Assembly: GCF_000317305.3 (NCBI RefSeq)
Contig: NC_023036.2
Location: 1,736,001 to 1,800,000 of the forward strand
Direction: 5' to 3'
Length of the DNA stretch: 64,000 nt
Origin: Mycolicibacterium neoaurum VKM Ac-1815D
GTDB taxonomy: Bacteria > Actinomycetota > Actinomycetes > Mycobacteriales > Mycobacteriaceae
The notes below the pieces were generated by a model that saw only the letters and a list, made by a program, of their open reading frames with translations, did not search any database and was not told where the DNA came from. Of this stretch, positions 25,992 through 38,621 are shown piece by piece. The translations under genes were made by a program, and so were the position numbers. Each line of letters starts with the position of its first letter. The stretch's first letter is position 1.

Positions 25992-27664
25992 TCTTCGGCT
26001 CCAGGCGTCGGGTCCGCAGCCGATTTCGGGGGCCGTCCCCGGTGTGGCGCGGGCTGGGTGCGCTCGGCCGGGCCGTCAGTTTCGCCTGGCGCCGGTCCCT
26101 GCAGCTGCGGGTGGTCTCGTTGACGCTGGGGTTGTCCCTGGCCGTCATCATGGTCCTGGGCTTCGTGCTCACCAGCCAGATCACCGACCGCATCCTGGAA
26201 GTCAAGGTGCGGGCGGCGACCGAGGAGATCGAGCGCGCCCGCGACACCGTGAGCGGCATCGTCAGCGGTGAGGAAACCCGGTCGCTGGACAGCAGCCTGC
26301 AGCTGGCCCGAAACACCCTGATCGATCGCAAGGCCGATGCGGGACCCGGGCTCGCCGGCGCCTACGACGCGGTACTCGTCGTCCCCGGTGACGGCCCGCG
26401 CGCGGCCACCGCGGCCGGACCCGTTCAGCAGATTCCCACCGCACTGCGGGATTTCGTCCAGGCGGGCCAGGTCAGCTATCAGTACGCGGGTGTGCACACC
26501 GACGGGTTCTCCGGGCCCGCTCTCATCGTCGGCAGTCCCGGCGCCTCGGCTCGCTCGACGGTCACCAACCTCGAGCTCTATCTGATCTTCCCGCTGAGCA
26601 ACGAGGAATCGACCATCGCCCTGGTGCGCGGCACCATGGCCACCGGCGGCATCGTGCTGCTCGGATTACTGGCCGCCATCGCGCTGTTGGTCGCCCGGCA
26701 GATCGTGTTGCCGGTGCGGTCGGCCTCACGCATCGCCGAGCGGTTCGCCGAAGGTCATCTGACCGAGCGGATGCCGGTGCGCGGTGAGGACGACATGGCC
26801 CGGCTGGCGGTCTCCTTCAACGATATGGCCGAAAGCCTGTCACGCCAGATCACCCAGCTCGAAGAGTTCGGTAATCTGCAGCGCCGCTTCACCTCCGACG
26901 TCAGCCATGAGTTGCGCACCCCGCTCACGACGGTCCGGATGGCCGCCGACCTGATCCACGATCACAGCGATGAGCTGGACCCCGCGTTGCGGCGGTCCAC
27001 CGAGCTGATGGTCAACGAATTGGACCGGTTCGAGACGCTGCTGGCCGACCTGCTGGAGATCTCCCGCCACGATGCCGGGGTGGCCGAACTGGCGGTCGAG
27101 GCAGTCGATCTGCGCTCCACCGTGCAGAGCGCATTGGACAACGTCGGGCACCTGGCGGCCGACGCCGCCGTGCAGCTGGACGTCGACATGCCCGCCGACG
27201 GGGTCATCGCCGAGGTCGATCCCCGCCGGGTCGAGCGCATCCTGCGAAACCTCATCGCCAATGCCATCGACCACGCCGAGCGCAAGCCCGTGGAGATCCG
27301 GATGGCCGCCGACGAGGACACCGTCGCCGTCACCGTCCGCGATCACGGGGTCGGGCTGCGCCCCGGCGAAGAGAAGCTGGTGTTCAGTCGCTTCTGGCGT
27401 TCGGACCCGTCGCGGGTACGCCGCTCCGGGGGCACCGGCCTGGGGCTCGCCATCAGCATCGAGGACGCTCGGCTGCACCAGGGCCGACTGGAGGCCTGGG
27501 GCGAGCCAGGCAACGGTGCCTGCTTCCGGCTGACACTGCCGCTGGTGCGCGGGCACAAGGTGACCACGAGCCCGCTGCCGCTCAAACCGGTCAACGTCGC
27601 GGCACGGACCAAGGACAGCTCCGCCGAGCGGGGCAGGCGCGATCGCGAATCGGAGGGCGTATGA
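25988..27664 (+). CDS. mtrB: sensor histidine kinase MtrB
   Basis: A 558-residue membrane sensor that phosphorylates MtrA and localises to septa in mycobacteria. Transmembrane helix 1 is about residues 38-58 and helix 2 about 213-233, bounding an extracytoplasmic domain of about 150 residues. A HAMP domain follows ([20 protein letters not shown]). The HisKA motif [18 protein letters not shown] carries the phospho-histidine. The ATPase domain has N-box [25 protein letters not shown] and [10 protein letters not shown]. The GTG overlaps the mini-ORF stop. The 3' end overlaps lpqB by ATGA. Confidence 0.96.
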   Translation: MIFGSRRRVRSRFRGPSPVWRGLGALGRAVSFAWRRSLQLRVVSLTLGLSLAVIMVLGFVLTSQITDRILEVKVRAATEEIERARDTVSGIVSGEETRSLDSSLQLARNTLIDRKADAGPGLAGAYDAVLVVPGDGPRAATAAGPVQQIPTALRDFVQAGQVSYQYAGVHTDGFSGPALIVGSPGASARSTVTNLELYLIFPLSNEESTIALVRGTMATGGIVLLGLLAAIALLVARQIVLPVRSASRIAERFAEGHLTERMPVRGEDDMARLAVSFNDMAESLSRQITQLEEFGNLQRRFTSDVSHELRTPLTTVRMAADLIHDHSDELDPALRRSTELMVNELDRFETLLADLLEISRHDAGVAELAVEAVDLRSTVQSALDNVGHLAADAAVQLDVDMPADGVIAEVDPRRVERILRNLIANAIDHAERKPVEIRMAADEDTVAVTVRDHGVGLRPGEEKLVFSRFWRSDPSRVRRSGGTGLGLAISIEDARLHQGRLEAWGEPGNGACFRLTLPLVRGHKVTTSPLPLKPVNVAARTKDSSAERGRRDRESEGV

Positions 27665-29430
27665 GACGCGTCCTGGCGGTCCTGAGCATGCTGATCACTG
27701 CCGCGCTGCTGGCATCGGGTTGCGCCGGGGTGCCGAGTTCGTCTGCGCCGCAGGCCATCGGCACCGTCGACCGTCCGGCGCCGCCACGGTTGCCGACACC
27801 GTCGCCCGGTATGGAGCCCGATGTGCTGCTCCGCGAATTCCTCAAGGCCACCGCCGATCCCGCCAATCGGCACCTGGCCGCCCGGCAGTTCCTCACCGAA
27901 TCCGCCTCGCGCGGTTGGGATGACGCCGGCAGCGCGCTACTGATCGACGGTGTGGTGTTCACCGAGACACGGCGACCGGACCGGGTGTCGGTCACCATGG
28001 CGGCCGATATCCTCGGATCGCTTTCCGACGTCGGGGTGTTCGAGACCGCCGAGGGCGCGCTACCCGATCCCGGACCCATCGAGCTGGTGCAGACACCCGG
28101 CGGCTGGCGCATCGACAAGCTGCCCAACGGGGTCTTCCTGGACTGGCAGCAGTTCCAGCAGACCTACCGCCGCAATACGCTGTATTTCACCGACCCCACC
28201 GGCAACACGGTGGTGCCCGACCCGCGCTACGTCGCGGTGTCGGACTCCGATCAGCTTGCCACCGAACTGATGTCGAAGATGATCACCGGGCCGCGACCCG
28301 AGATGGCGCATACGGTGCGCAATCTGCTGGCCGCCCCGCTGCGGTTGCGCGGGCCGGTCACCCGGGCCGACGGCAGCAAGACCGGGGTGGGCCGCGGTTA
28401 CGGCGGCGCGCGCATCGATCTGGAAAATGTCTCCACCACCGATCCGCACACCCGCCAACTGCTTGCCGCGCAGATCATCTGGACGCTGGCGCGGGCCGGT
28501 ATCAACGGTCCCTACGTCATCAACGCCGACGGCGCGGCGCTGGACGACCGGTTCGCCCAGGGCTGGGACACCGCCGATGTCGCGGCCAGCGACCCCGGCG
28601 CGGCCGATGGTGCGGGCGCCGGTCTGCACGCGCTGGTCGGCGGGTCACTGGTGTACCTCGACGGCCAACGCGCGCCGCGGGTGCCGGGGCCGTTCGGGCA
28701 GCTGCGCGACCAGACCGCCGCGGCCCTCTCGCGCAGCGGCCAGCAGGTGGCCTCGGTGGTGGTGCTGCGCCGCGATGCTCCCGACATGGCGTCCTCGCTG
28801 TGGATCGGACCGGTCGGTGGAGATGCCGCGCAGGCGCTCGACGGCCGTTCGTTGACCCGACCGACCTGGTCGCTGGACGAGGCCATCTGGGTCGTCGTCG
28901 ACGGTGTCAACGTCGTACGGGTCCTGCAGGAGGCCGCGTCCGGCCAGCCCGCGCGCATCCCGGTCGATTCCACCGCCGTGGCGACCAAGTTCCCCGGCGC
29001 CATCGCCGAACTGCAGCTCTCCCGTGACGGCACCCGCGCGGCCATGGTGATCAACGGGCAGGTGATCCTGGCCGGGGTGGAACAGACCCCGGGTGGGGGA
29101 TACGCGCTGACGTATCCGCGCCGGCTGGGCTTCGGGCTCGGTGACACCGCGGTATCGCTGTCCTGGCGGACCGGTGACGATATCGTCGTCACCCGCACCG
29201 ACGACGCGCACCCGGTGTCCTATGTGAATCTCGACGGCGTGAACTCCGACGGGCCCAACGGCAACCTGGCGGTGCCGATGTCGGTGGTCGCGGCCAATCC
29301 GTCCACGGTCTACGTGGCCGACCGCAGGGGGATCCTGCAGCTGTCCGGATCGGCGGCCGACAACGATCTGACCTGGTCGGAGGTCGGGCCGCTGATGGTC
29401 ACCGGCGCGGTGCCCGTACTGCCCGGCTAG
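27661..29430 (+). CDS. lpqB: lipoprotein LpqB (MtrAB accessory)
   Basis: A 589-residue lipoprotein that modulates MtrB signalling from outside the membrane. The signal sequence ends in the lipobox LLASGCAG (Cys near residue 21). A GerMN-type domain (about 110-290) follows, then a beta-propeller-like C-terminal region (about 310-589: [16 protein letters not shown] strands, [24 protein letters not shown]). The ATG overlaps the mtrB TGA, so the kinase and lipoprotein are made together. Confidence 0.95.
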   Translation: MRRVLAVLSMLITAALLASGCAGVPSSSAPQAIGTVDRPAPPRLPTPSPGMEPDVLLREFLKATADPANRHLAARQFLTESASRGWDDAGSALLIDGVVFTETRRPDRVSVTMAADILGSLSDVGVFETAEGALPDPGPIELVQTPGGWRIDKLPNGVFLDWQQFQQTYRRNTLYFTDPTGNTVVPDPRYVAVSDSDQLATELMSKMITGPRPEMAHTVRNLLAAPLRLRGPVTRADGSKTGVGRGYGGARIDLENVSTTDPHTRQLLAAQIIWTLARAGINGPYVINADGAALDDRFAQGWDTADVAASDPGAADGAGAGLHALVGGSLVYLDGQRAPRVPGPFGQLRDQTAAALSRSGQQVASVVVLRRDAPDMASSLWIGPVGGDAAQALDGRSLTRPTWSLDEAIWVVVDGVNVVRVLQEAASGQPARIPVDSTAVATKFPGAIAELQLSRDGTRAAMVINGQVILAGVEQTPGGGYALTYPRRLGFGLGDTAVSLSWRTGDDIVVTRTDDAHPVSYVNLDGVNSDGPNGNLAVPMSVVAANPSTVYVADRRGILQLSGSAADNDLTWSEVGPLMVTGAVPVLPG

Positions 29431-29441
29431 ACATCCCAGGC

Positions 29442-29479
29442 TGTCGGACCCAGATTGTCGGACCCAGATTGTCGGACCC
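29442..29479 (+). repeat. 2.7 copies of a 14-bp repeat between lpqB and comF-like gene
   Basis: TGTCGGACCCAGAT at 29442-29455 and 29456-29469, with a partial copy to 29479. It starts 11 nt after the lpqB stop and runs into the extended frame of the next gene. Confidence 0.9.
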
Positions 29480-29498
29480 CGCGCCGACACTTGTGGGT

Positions 29499-30128
29499 GT
29501 GCTGGATCTGATGCTGCCGCTGGAATGCGGCGGGTGCGGTGCGCCGTCGACGCGCTGGTGCGCGGCGTGTGCCGCCGAACTGCGCGCCCGCGCCGCCCAG
29601 CCACTGGTGGTCACGCCCCGCCTCGATCCCGGTGTGCCGGTGCTGGCGTTGGGTCGCTATGCCGGCGCACGCCGCAACGCGATCATCGCGGTCAAGGAAC
29701 ACGGCCGGGCCGACCTGGTGGCACCGCTGGGTCAGACCCTGCGCATCGGCCTGTGCCGCCTGCTGAGCTGGGGGCTCATCGAGACCCCGCTGACCATCGT
29801 CACCGCACCCACCCGAGCGTTGTCCGCACGCCGGCGCGGCGGGGACCCGGTGGCACGGGTGGCCGCGGCCGCGGCCACCGACCTCCCCGGCGTCACGGTG
29901 ACCCGAGCGTTGCGCCTGACGGGCTTCGCCAAGGACTCCGTCGGGCTGTCCAGTTCCGAACGTCAGCGCAACCTCGCAGGTCGGGTCCGAGTGACACGCC
30001 CGGTGGTCGGCACGGTGATCCTCGTCGACGATGTCGTCACCACCGGTGCCACAGCGCGCGAATCGGTGCGGGCATTGCGCGGTGCCGGCGTTGCTGTACA
30101 GGCAGTTCTGACCTTGGCCGGCGCGTGA
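29499..30128 (+). CDS. ComF-family phosphoribosyltransferase-like protein
   Basis: A 209-residue ComF/GntX-type protein. An N-terminal zinc ribbon (LECGGCGAPSTRWCAACAAEL, two CxxC pairs) precedes a type I phosphoribosyltransferase fold whose PRPP loop is VILVDDVVTTGATARES. In competent bacteria ComF helps import or process single-stranded DNA; in mycobacteria (Rv3242c) the role is untested as far as I know. In-frame starts at TTG 29469, GTG 29493 and GTG 29499 all lack a ribosome site. GTG 29499 places the zinc ribbon at the very N-terminus, as usual in the family. Confidence 0.85.
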   Translation: MLDLMLPLECGGCGAPSTRWCAACAAELRARAAQPLVVTPRLDPGVPVLALGRYAGARRNAIIAVKEHGRADLVAPLGQTLRIGLCRLLSWGLIETPLTIVTAPTRALSARRRGGDPVARVAAAAATDLPGVTVTRALRLTGFAKDSVGLSSSERQRNLAGRVRVTRPVVGTVILVDDVVTTGATARESVRALRGAGVAVQAVLTLAGA

Positions 30129-30420
30129 TTCTCACGGGTCGTCGTTGCCCGCAGATGAAGAACTGAAAACAGGTCTGCGAAATAGGTGGCACAGTCAGGT
30201 GAACTCGGACTACGGTCGATGCCAACAACCCGTGAACACCTCACGGCGGCACCCGAAAACGGGCGCCCGTGCGGTATCGGGACTGCCCGACTGTGGTGGG
30301 AGGTGGTAACTCGACACCTGACGCCGGCGGGCGCGCGGCATGCTCGATTCTCGTCGGCGTATTTGTGACAATCCGGCACGCGTTCTGCGTGCGACTGCCG
30401 ACAGAAATGAGTTGTCAAGT
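30129..30420. other. 292-nt intergenic region upstream of hpf, no gene seen
   Basis: No conserved frame, repeat or strong hairpin is visible. It must contain the hpf promoter, but I cannot point to a convincing -35/-10 pair. Confidence 0.5.
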
Positions 30421-31098
30421 ATGTCAACGAATTCCGTGCAATCTGAGCACTCGACCATGGTCATGGACGACCGCAACGACACCCCTGACGCGCCGGCGAT
30501 GAACGCCGAGGTCGTGGTCAAGGGCCGAAATGTCGAGGTACCTGAGCACTTCCGCGTCTACGTCGCGGAGAAGCTGGCTCGGCTCGAACGTTTCGACAAG
30601 ACCATCTACCTTTTCGATGTCGAGCTCGATCACGAACGCAATCGCCGTCAGCGGAAGAACTGCCAGCACGTCGAGATCACCGCGCGCGGTCGCGGACCGG
30701 TGGTGCGCGGCGAGGCGTGTGCCGACAGCTTCTATGCCGCGCTGGAGTCGGCTGCCAACAAACTCGAGGCACGGCTGCGCCGGACGAAGGACCGCCGCAA
30801 GATCCACTACGGCGACAAGACGCCGGTATCCCTGCACGAGGCCACCGCGATGCTGCCGGCCGAGGAGGCGCCCGCGGCCGCGGACCCGTTCTCCATCGAT
30901 CCTGCCGATTTCCACGAGCCCGGCCGCATCGTGCGCACCAAGACCCACGAGTCCACCCCGATGAGCGTCGATGACGCGCTCTACGAGATGGAACTCGTCG
31001 GCCATGATTTCTTCCTCTTCCACGACAAGGAGTCGGACCGGCCGACGGTGGTCTACCGCAGGCACGCCTACGACTACGGATTGATCCGACTGGCCTGA
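30421..31098 (+). CDS. hpf: long ribosome hibernation promoting factor
   Basis: A 225-residue protein that dimerises or silences ribosomes in stationary phase or stress. The N-terminal S30AE domain (about 28-130: AEVVVKGRNVEVPEHFRVYV, FYAALESAANKLEARLRRTK) binds the 30S decoding region. A linker follows, then the C-terminal dimerisation domain (about 165-225: RIVRTKTHESTPMSVDDALY, DKESDRPTVVYRRHAYDYGL). Matches the Rv3241c position before secA1. The ATG lacks a strong Shine-Dalgarno; ATG 30499 is an alternative just before the folded domain. Confidence 0.93.
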   Translation: MSTNSVQSEHSTMVMDDRNDTPDAPAMNAEVVVKGRNVEVPEHFRVYVAEKLARLERFDKTIYLFDVELDHERNRRQRKNCQHVEITARGRGPVVRGEACADSFYAALESAANKLEARLRRTKDRRKIHYGDKTPVSLHEATAMLPAEEAPAAADPFSIDPADFHEPGRIVRTKTHESTPMSVDDALYEMELVGHDFFLFHDKESDRPTVVYRRHAYDYGLIRLA

Positions 31099-31124
31099 TC
31101 CGACCGGTCTGACCAGCTGTCCGC

Positions 31125-31157
31125 ACGAGCCCCCGGCCGATCCGGCCGGGGGCTCGT
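31125..31157 (+). terminator. strong hairpin terminator after hpf
   Basis: A 14-bp perfect stem, ACGAGCCCCCGGCC (31125-31138) with 31144-31157, and a 5-nt loop, 26 nt after the hpf stop. It is followed by TTGC rather than a T-run. secA1 must therefore have its own promoter in 31158-31291; TACGAT at 31236-31241 is a candidate -10. Confidence 0.85.
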
Positions 31158-31291
31158 TGCATGTTCGGGCAGGCACCGGTCGACACTCGTGCCGACACCG
31201 GGGACGCTTTTAAGGGGGCTGCCAGAACGGTCGCCTACGATGGAACGGGCCCATGGGCCGTCCAGATTCGTCAACCCACAGGGGAAATAGC

Positions 31292-34087
<2,796 letters not shown>

Positions 34088-34091
34088 GCAT

Positions 34092-34589
34092 TCACCCGAC
34101 CTGCAACGCGACCAGCTGCCAGCGGCCTGCGACGATCTCGACCCGTGCCGCGATGGCACGCACCCGGCGCCCCCGGGTGTAGGTCGCGAACACCTCGGCC
34201 GCCGTCACCGCCGTGTCGGTCTCGATGACGATGCTGCGCAGCCGGATTCGTCGCAGTATCGCGGTCGGGCCGGTCTGTGGCGACCGTGCCAGTGAGCCCA
34301 CGGTATCGATCAACGTCGGGGTCAGCAGGCCGCGCAACTGGCTGGTCGGCCTGCGTCGATCGAGCACCTCCAGCACCCGGCGCAGCGCCGCGTCGGTGAA
34401 GACCGCGGCCGCGGTCGGCGCGGGTCTCTCCCCGGTGATCGCGGGCGGACTGAGTTGGCGCGGCGTCCGACGCCGTGGCGTGCCGATCGTGGGCGGACGA
34501 TGGTGCGGCCCGCCGTGCGGCGGCGGCTCACAGTCGATGATCGGCGTGGTGACCACCGGGTGTGGGCGGTGCTGCGGGATGGATGTCAC
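34092..34589 (-). CDS. Rv3235-family protein (DUF6459)
   Basis: A 165-residue protein with a Pro/Arg/His-rich N-terminal third (about 1-65) and a folded C-terminal part (VFTDAALRRVLEVLDRRRPT, VTAAEVFATYTRGRRVRAIAARVE, RWQLVALQVG). The function is unknown. Its neighbourhood next to secA1 is conserved in actinobacteria. GTG 34589 is preceded by GGAG with 5-nt spacing and places the PIIDCEPP motif near the N-terminus as I remember for the family. A TTG at 34682 would add 31 residues. It converges on secA1 with a 4-nt gap. Confidence 0.78.
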   Translation of the reverse strand: MTSIPQHRPHPVVTTPIIDCEPPPHGGPHHRPPTIGTPRRRTPRQLSPPAITGERPAPTAAAVFTDAALRRVLEVLDRRRPTSQLRGLLTPTLIDTVGSLARSPQTGPTAILRRIRLRSIVIETDTAVTAAEVFATYTRGRRVRAIAARVEIVAGRWQLVALQVG

Positions 34590-34787
34590 ACGTACTCCAG
34601 CGGGCAGGGTCGGATACGGCAATTGCTGGAGGGGACAGGCATATTGATGATCCCACGCGGTGCGCGCCCCACCGCGCGGCAAATCGGCCGCCCGTCGGCG
34701 AACCCGCGGCCGAATACCCGCGATGCGCAGATGCGCGCCGTGCCGCTACGGTGGCGGTGACATCAAGCAAGGGGGGTCCGCGTCGCG

Positions 34788-36197
34788 ATGGTGACCAGGT
34801 TGTCGGCATCGGACGCGGCGTTCTTCGGCCTGGAGAACAGTTCCACGCCGATGTATGTCGGATCGTTGTCGATCGTGCGCAAGCCACGCGGTGGGCTCGG
34901 CTATGAGACGCTGCTGGCCACCGTGGAGCAGCGGCTACCCCAGATCCCGCGGTACCGGCAGAAGGTGCGGGCGGTGCCGTTCGGACTCGCCAGGCCGGTC
35001 TGGATCGATGATGACGATTTCGACATCACCTACCACATCCGGCGCTCGGCACTACCTTCGCCGGGCAGCGATGCCCAGCTCCACGACCTGATCGCCCGGA
35101 TCGGTTCCCGGCCACTGGACGCCTCACGTCCGCTCTGGGAGATGTATCTGATCGAGGGGTTGGCCCGCAACCGGATCGCGATCTACACCAAATCGCACCA
35201 GGCGCTGGTCAACGGCATGTCGGCGTTGGAGATCGGCCACGTCATCGCCGACCGCACGCCGAAAGCGCCCGAATTCGGTGAGGACATCTGGATACCGGCC
35301 CGGGAGCCCAGCGGTGGGCAGCTGCTCGTCGGCGCGATGGGGGAGTGGATCACCCGGCCGACGGCCCAGGCCGCGGCGCTGCGGTCCTCGGTCCAGGAGA
35401 CGATCACCAACGTCGGGGCCCTTGTCGATGTCGGCCGCCGGGTGGCCGAGGTGGCCCGCACCGTCGCGCGCGGCACGGCGCCGAGTAGCCCGCTGAACAC
35501 CACGGTCTCGCGCAACCGGCGACTGGCGGTCGCCGCGCACGCGTTGGAGGATTACCGCGATCTGCGCGCCCGGTACGACTGCGATGTCAACGACGTGGTG
35601 CTCGCGGTGGTCACCGGGGCGTTGCGCAATTGGTTGCTCTCGCGCGGTGAGCCGGTGAATGCCACCTCGACAGTGCGTGCCATGGCGCCCAACTCGGTGT
35701 ATCCCGACGGGGAGATCGACTCGGACGGGCCCGGTCAGGCGATCAGCGAGGTGTCGCCGTTCCTGGTCGATCTGCCGGTCGGCGAGGGCAACGCGGTGGT
35801 GCGGCTCTCGCAGATCGCGCACGCCACCGAATCGCATTCCAGCGCCGCCAGTCTGGTGGACGCCCGCACCATCGTGACGCTGTCTGGCTTCGCCCCGCCG
35901 ACACTGCACGCGATGGGCATCCGGGTCGCCACCAGCTTCTCGGCCCGGCAGTTCAATTTGCTGATCACCAATGTGCCCGGCGCGCAGCGGCAGATGTACA
36001 TCGCGGGCGCGAAACTGCTCGAGACCTATGCTGTCGCGCCGCTGCTGGCCAACCAAGTTCTCGCCATCGCTGTGACCTCGTACAACGGCATGCTCTACTT
36101 CGGAATCAACGCCGATCGGGACGCCATGAGCGATGTCGATGTGCTGCCGCTGCTGCTGCGCGAATCCCTCGACGAGCTCCTTGAGGCCGGTCGTTAG
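34788..36197 (+). CDS. tgs3: WS/DGAT-family acyltransferase-like protein (Tgs3-like)
   Basis: A 469-residue protein of the wax ester synthase/diacylglycerol acyltransferase fold: SASDAAFFGLENSSTPMYVG at the start, RPLWEMYLIEGL, later NDVVLAVVTGALRNWL and NLLITNVPGAQRQMYIAGA. The canonical catalytic motif HHxxxDG here reads HQALVNG (from residue 137): the second His is Gln and the Asp is Asn. Storage-lipid synthesis is therefore uncertain. It corresponds in place to Rv3234c/Rv3233c, recalled as split in M. tuberculosis; here it is one intact frame. Confidence 0.88.
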   Translation: MVTRLSASDAAFFGLENSSTPMYVGSLSIVRKPRGGLGYETLLATVEQRLPQIPRYRQKVRAVPFGLARPVWIDDDDFDITYHIRRSALPSPGSDAQLHDLIARIGSRPLDASRPLWEMYLIEGLARNRIAIYTKSHQALVNGMSALEIGHVIADRTPKAPEFGEDIWIPAREPSGGQLLVGAMGEWITRPTAQAAALRSSVQETITNVGALVDVGRRVAEVARTVARGTAPSSPLNTTVSRNRRLAVAAHALEDYRDLRARYDCDVNDVVLAVVTGALRNWLLSRGEPVNATSTVRAMAPNSVYPDGEIDSDGPGQAISEVSPFLVDLPVGEGNAVVRLSQIAHATESHSSAASLVDARTIVTLSGFAPPTLHAMGIRVATSFSARQFNLLITNVPGAQRQMYIAGAKLLETYAVAPLLANQVLAIAVTSYNGMLYFGINADRDAMSDVDVLPLLLRESLDELLEAGR

Positions 36198-36241
36198 CGG
36201 AGTTGACGAAGTTGCCCCGCTCGGTATCTGATGGATCAACC

Positions 36242-38011
36242 ATGCCTGATACCGATAGCCACGATACGAAACTTGCCAAGTCCGATGTGATTCCCCACCC
36301 GGTCCTCGACGTCCCGATCGACGAGGACGCCCTGACCAACAAGCGCAGCCTCGATTGGATCGTTTTCGGCGTCACCGCCATCATCGCGGTCGCTTTCCTG
36401 GCGTGGGGCTTCGTCGATACCGCTGGTTTGTCGGAGGCTTCCGGTGGTGCGCTGGGATGGGTTCTGCACAATGCCGGGTGGCTGTTCACCCTGACCGCCT
36501 CGGGTTTCGTCATCTTCGTGCTCTGGATCGCGGTGGGCCGTTTCGGCAACATCCCGTTGGGCCGTGACGACGAGGAGCCCGAGTTCCGCACGGTGTCCTG
36601 GGTGGCGATGATGTTCAGCGCCGGCATGGGTATCGGATTGATGTTCTTCGGCGTCGCCGAACCGCTGTCCCACCTGGTGGACCCGCCGCCGGGGACCGGT
36701 CCCGAGGGCAATGCGGAGGCCGTGCAACATGCGATGGCCACCACGCTGTTCCACTGGACCCTGCATCCCTGGGCCATCTACGCCGTCGTCGGTCTGGCGA
36801 TCGCCTATGGGGTCTACCGCAAGGGCCGCTTCCAGCTGATCAGCGCGGCCTTCGAGCCGTTGATCGGAGACCGGGCCAACGGGGGACTGGGCAAGGTCAT
36901 CGACATGCTCGCGATCTTCGCGACGTTGTTCGGGTCGGCCGCCTCGCTCGGTCTCGGCGCGCTGCAGATTCGCAGCGGTCTGCAGATCGTGGCGGGTATC
37001 GGGGAGACCGGTAACGCCATCTTGATCGGCATCATCGCGATCCTGACCTGTGCCTTCGTGCTCTCGGCGGTGTCCGGTGTGGCTCGCGGCATCCAGTGGT
37101 TGTCCAACATCAACATGGTGCTGGCGCTGGCGCTCGCCCTGTTCGTGTTCATCGTCGGGCCGACGATCTTCATCCTGAACCTGATCCCCACCTCCATCGG
37201 CAGCTATTTCCAGGATCTGGCGATGATGGCCGCCCGCACCGGAGCCGAGGGCGCCGAGACCGACGCCTGGCTCGGCTCGTGGACGATCTTCTACTGGGCG
37301 TGGTGGATCTCCTGGACCCCGTTCGTCGGGATGTTCATCGCGCGGATCTCGCGGGGCCGCACCATCCGGCAGTTCGTCACCGGTGTCCTGCTCGTCCCCA
37401 GCATGGTGTCGCTGGTGTGGTTCTGCATCTTCGGTGGCGCCGCGATCGACTCCCAGCGCGCAGGTAACGACCTCGCCGGTGAGGGCAGCCAGGAGGCGCA
37501 GCTGTTCGGGCTGCTCAGCGATTACCCATTTGCCGGGATCGCCGGTGTGGTGGTCATGGTGCTGGTGGCGATCTTCTTCGTCTCCGGTGCCGATGCGGCG
37601 TCCATCGTGATGGGATCACTGTCCGAACGCGGCACCATCGAGCCGAGCCGTAAGACCGTGATCTTCTGGGGCGTCGCGACCGGTGCAGTGGCCGCGGTGA
37701 TGCTGCTGGCCGGCGGCTCGGACGCGCTCAACGGGCTGCAGTCGATCACTATCATCGCGGCCTTGCCGTTCGTGGTCGTGATGATCGGGCTTGCCGTCGC
37801 ACTGGTGAAGGATCTGCGCCAAGATCCGCTGATGGTGCGCCGCCAGTACGCGGTCGAAGCGGTGCACTCGGCGGTGATCGCGGGCGTGACCCAGCACGGC
37901 GACGATTTCGTCCTCGCCGTCCAGAAGGATCCCGATGCCGGGGAGGAACCGGCCGAGTCGGACCAGCAGGCCGAGACGGCGGCGGCGTCGGAGGATGGCT
38001 CAGAGCGCTAG
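36242..38011 (+). CDS. BCCT family glycine betaine/choline transporter
   Basis: A 589-residue secondary transporter with about 12 transmembrane helices (residues 40-545) that imports compatible solutes with Na+ or H+. Typical signatures are MFSAGMGIGLMFFGVAEPLSH, the glycine-rich helix 3 of the family, and WTIFYWAWWISWTPFVGMF with RISRGRTIRQFV. That second segment is the Trp-rich betaine-binding helix 8 and the following loop. The acidic C-terminal tail (about 545-589) may sense osmotic stress. I do not recall a BCCT gene here in M. tuberculosis, where ppk2 lies nearby. The ATG at 36242 has GGA 6-8 nt upstream. Confidence 0.93.
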   Translation: MPDTDSHDTKLAKSDVIPHPVLDVPIDEDALTNKRSLDWIVFGVTAIIAVAFLAWGFVDTAGLSEASGGALGWVLHNAGWLFTLTASGFVIFVLWIAVGRFGNIPLGRDDEEPEFRTVSWVAMMFSAGMGIGLMFFGVAEPLSHLVDPPPGTGPEGNAEAVQHAMATTLFHWTLHPWAIYAVVGLAIAYGVYRKGRFQLISAAFEPLIGDRANGGLGKVIDMLAIFATLFGSAASLGLGALQIRSGLQIVAGIGETGNAILIGIIAILTCAFVLSAVSGVARGIQWLSNINMVLALALALFVFIVGPTIFILNLIPTSIGSYFQDLAMMAARTGAEGAETDAWLGSWTIFYWAWWISWTPFVGMFIARISRGRTIRQFVTGVLLVPSMVSLVWFCIFGGAAIDSQRAGNDLAGEGSQEAQLFGLLSDYPFAGIAGVVVMVLVAIFFVSGADAASIVMGSLSERGTIEPSRKTVIFWGVATGAVAAVMLLAGGSDALNGLQSITIIAALPFVVVMIGLAVALVKDLRQDPLMVRRQYAVEAVHSAVIAGVTQHGDDFVLAVQKDPDAGEEPAESDQQAETAAASEDGSER

Positions 38012-38014
38012 TCT
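38009..38014 (+). promoter_or_regulatory. possible -10 box of the DUF6912 gene
   Basis: TAGTCT lies at -12 to -7 of GTG 38021 with no Shine-Dalgarno. Its TAG is also the BCCT stop codon, so the match could be chance. Confidence 0.3.
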
Positions 38015-38020
38015 CGGCAG

Positions 38021-38521
38021 GTGCGTGTCTACATTCCGGCGACCCTGTCGATGCTGACGCAGCTGGTCGCCGACCGGCTGATCCATGCCCGCAGCGGCAC
38101 CGCGTTCGCGGTCACACCGGCGCTGCGCGAGGCCTATTCCGAGGGTGACGACGACGAGCTGGCCGAAGTGGCCCTGGCCGACGCCGCCCTGGCCTCGATG
38201 CGGTTGCTGGCCGGTGAACAGGGCGAGGGCGCCGGACCGCCGCGGCGGGCGGTGCTGGTCGCCGATGTCGAGGGTGCGACGGTCCGGCCCGATCTCGACG
38301 ATGCCGTGGTCCGGTTGGCCGGTCCGGTCGCGATCGACCACATCATCGCAGCGTATGTGGACAATGCCGCGGCCGAGCCGGCGGTGCTCAAGGCCATCGA
38401 GGTGATCGACGAGGCCGATCTCGGTGACGAGGATGCGGAGCTGGCGGTCGGGGATGCCCAGGATCACGACCTCGCCTGGTACGCGCCGCAGGAGTTGCCG
38501 TTCCTGCTCGAACTGCTGTGA
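38021..38521 (+). CDS. DUF6912 family protein (Rv3231c-like)
   Basis: A 166-residue soluble protein of unknown function with a conserved start [20 protein letters not shown]. The middle is acidic ([20 protein letters not shown]), with [16 protein letters not shown], and the terminus ends [16 protein letters not shown]. The length fits the mycobacterial family. It starts 9 nt after the transporter and precedes the DesA3 reductase, the same order I recall in M. tuberculosis. No catalytic motif is evident. Confidence 0.85.
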   Translation: MRVYIPATLSMLTQLVADRLIHARSGTAFAVTPALREAYSEGDDDELAEVALADAALASMRLLAGEQGEGAGPPRRAVLVADVEGATVRPDLDDAVVRLAGPVAIDHIIAAYVDNAAAEPAVLKAIEVIDEADLGDEDAELAVGDAQDHDLAWYAPQELPFLLELL

Positions 38522-38575
38522 CGCAGATCGCTCTCCAGCGACGGTTTCCGGTCTGCAAAGTTCTGTACGGGCGCG

Positions 38576-38597
38576 TAACTTACGGTACCGTAGGTTA
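38576..38597. promoter_or_regulatory. 22-bp palindromic operator upstream of the DesA3 reductase
   Basis: Arms TAACTTACGGT and ACCGTAGGTTA pair at 10 of 11 positions with no spacer. The site ends 24 nt before the reductase GTG. The core TACGGTACCGTA is fully symmetric. It is nearly the same sequence as the palindrome in front of desA3. Confidence 0.8.
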
Positions 38598-38621
38598 GCC
38601 GCACGTGAGGAGCAACAGGCA

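Noticed and set aside
30186..30368. Short plus-strand frame upstream of hpf
   Set aside because: 60 codons, no ribosome site, no motif; it probably lies in the hpf promoter region.
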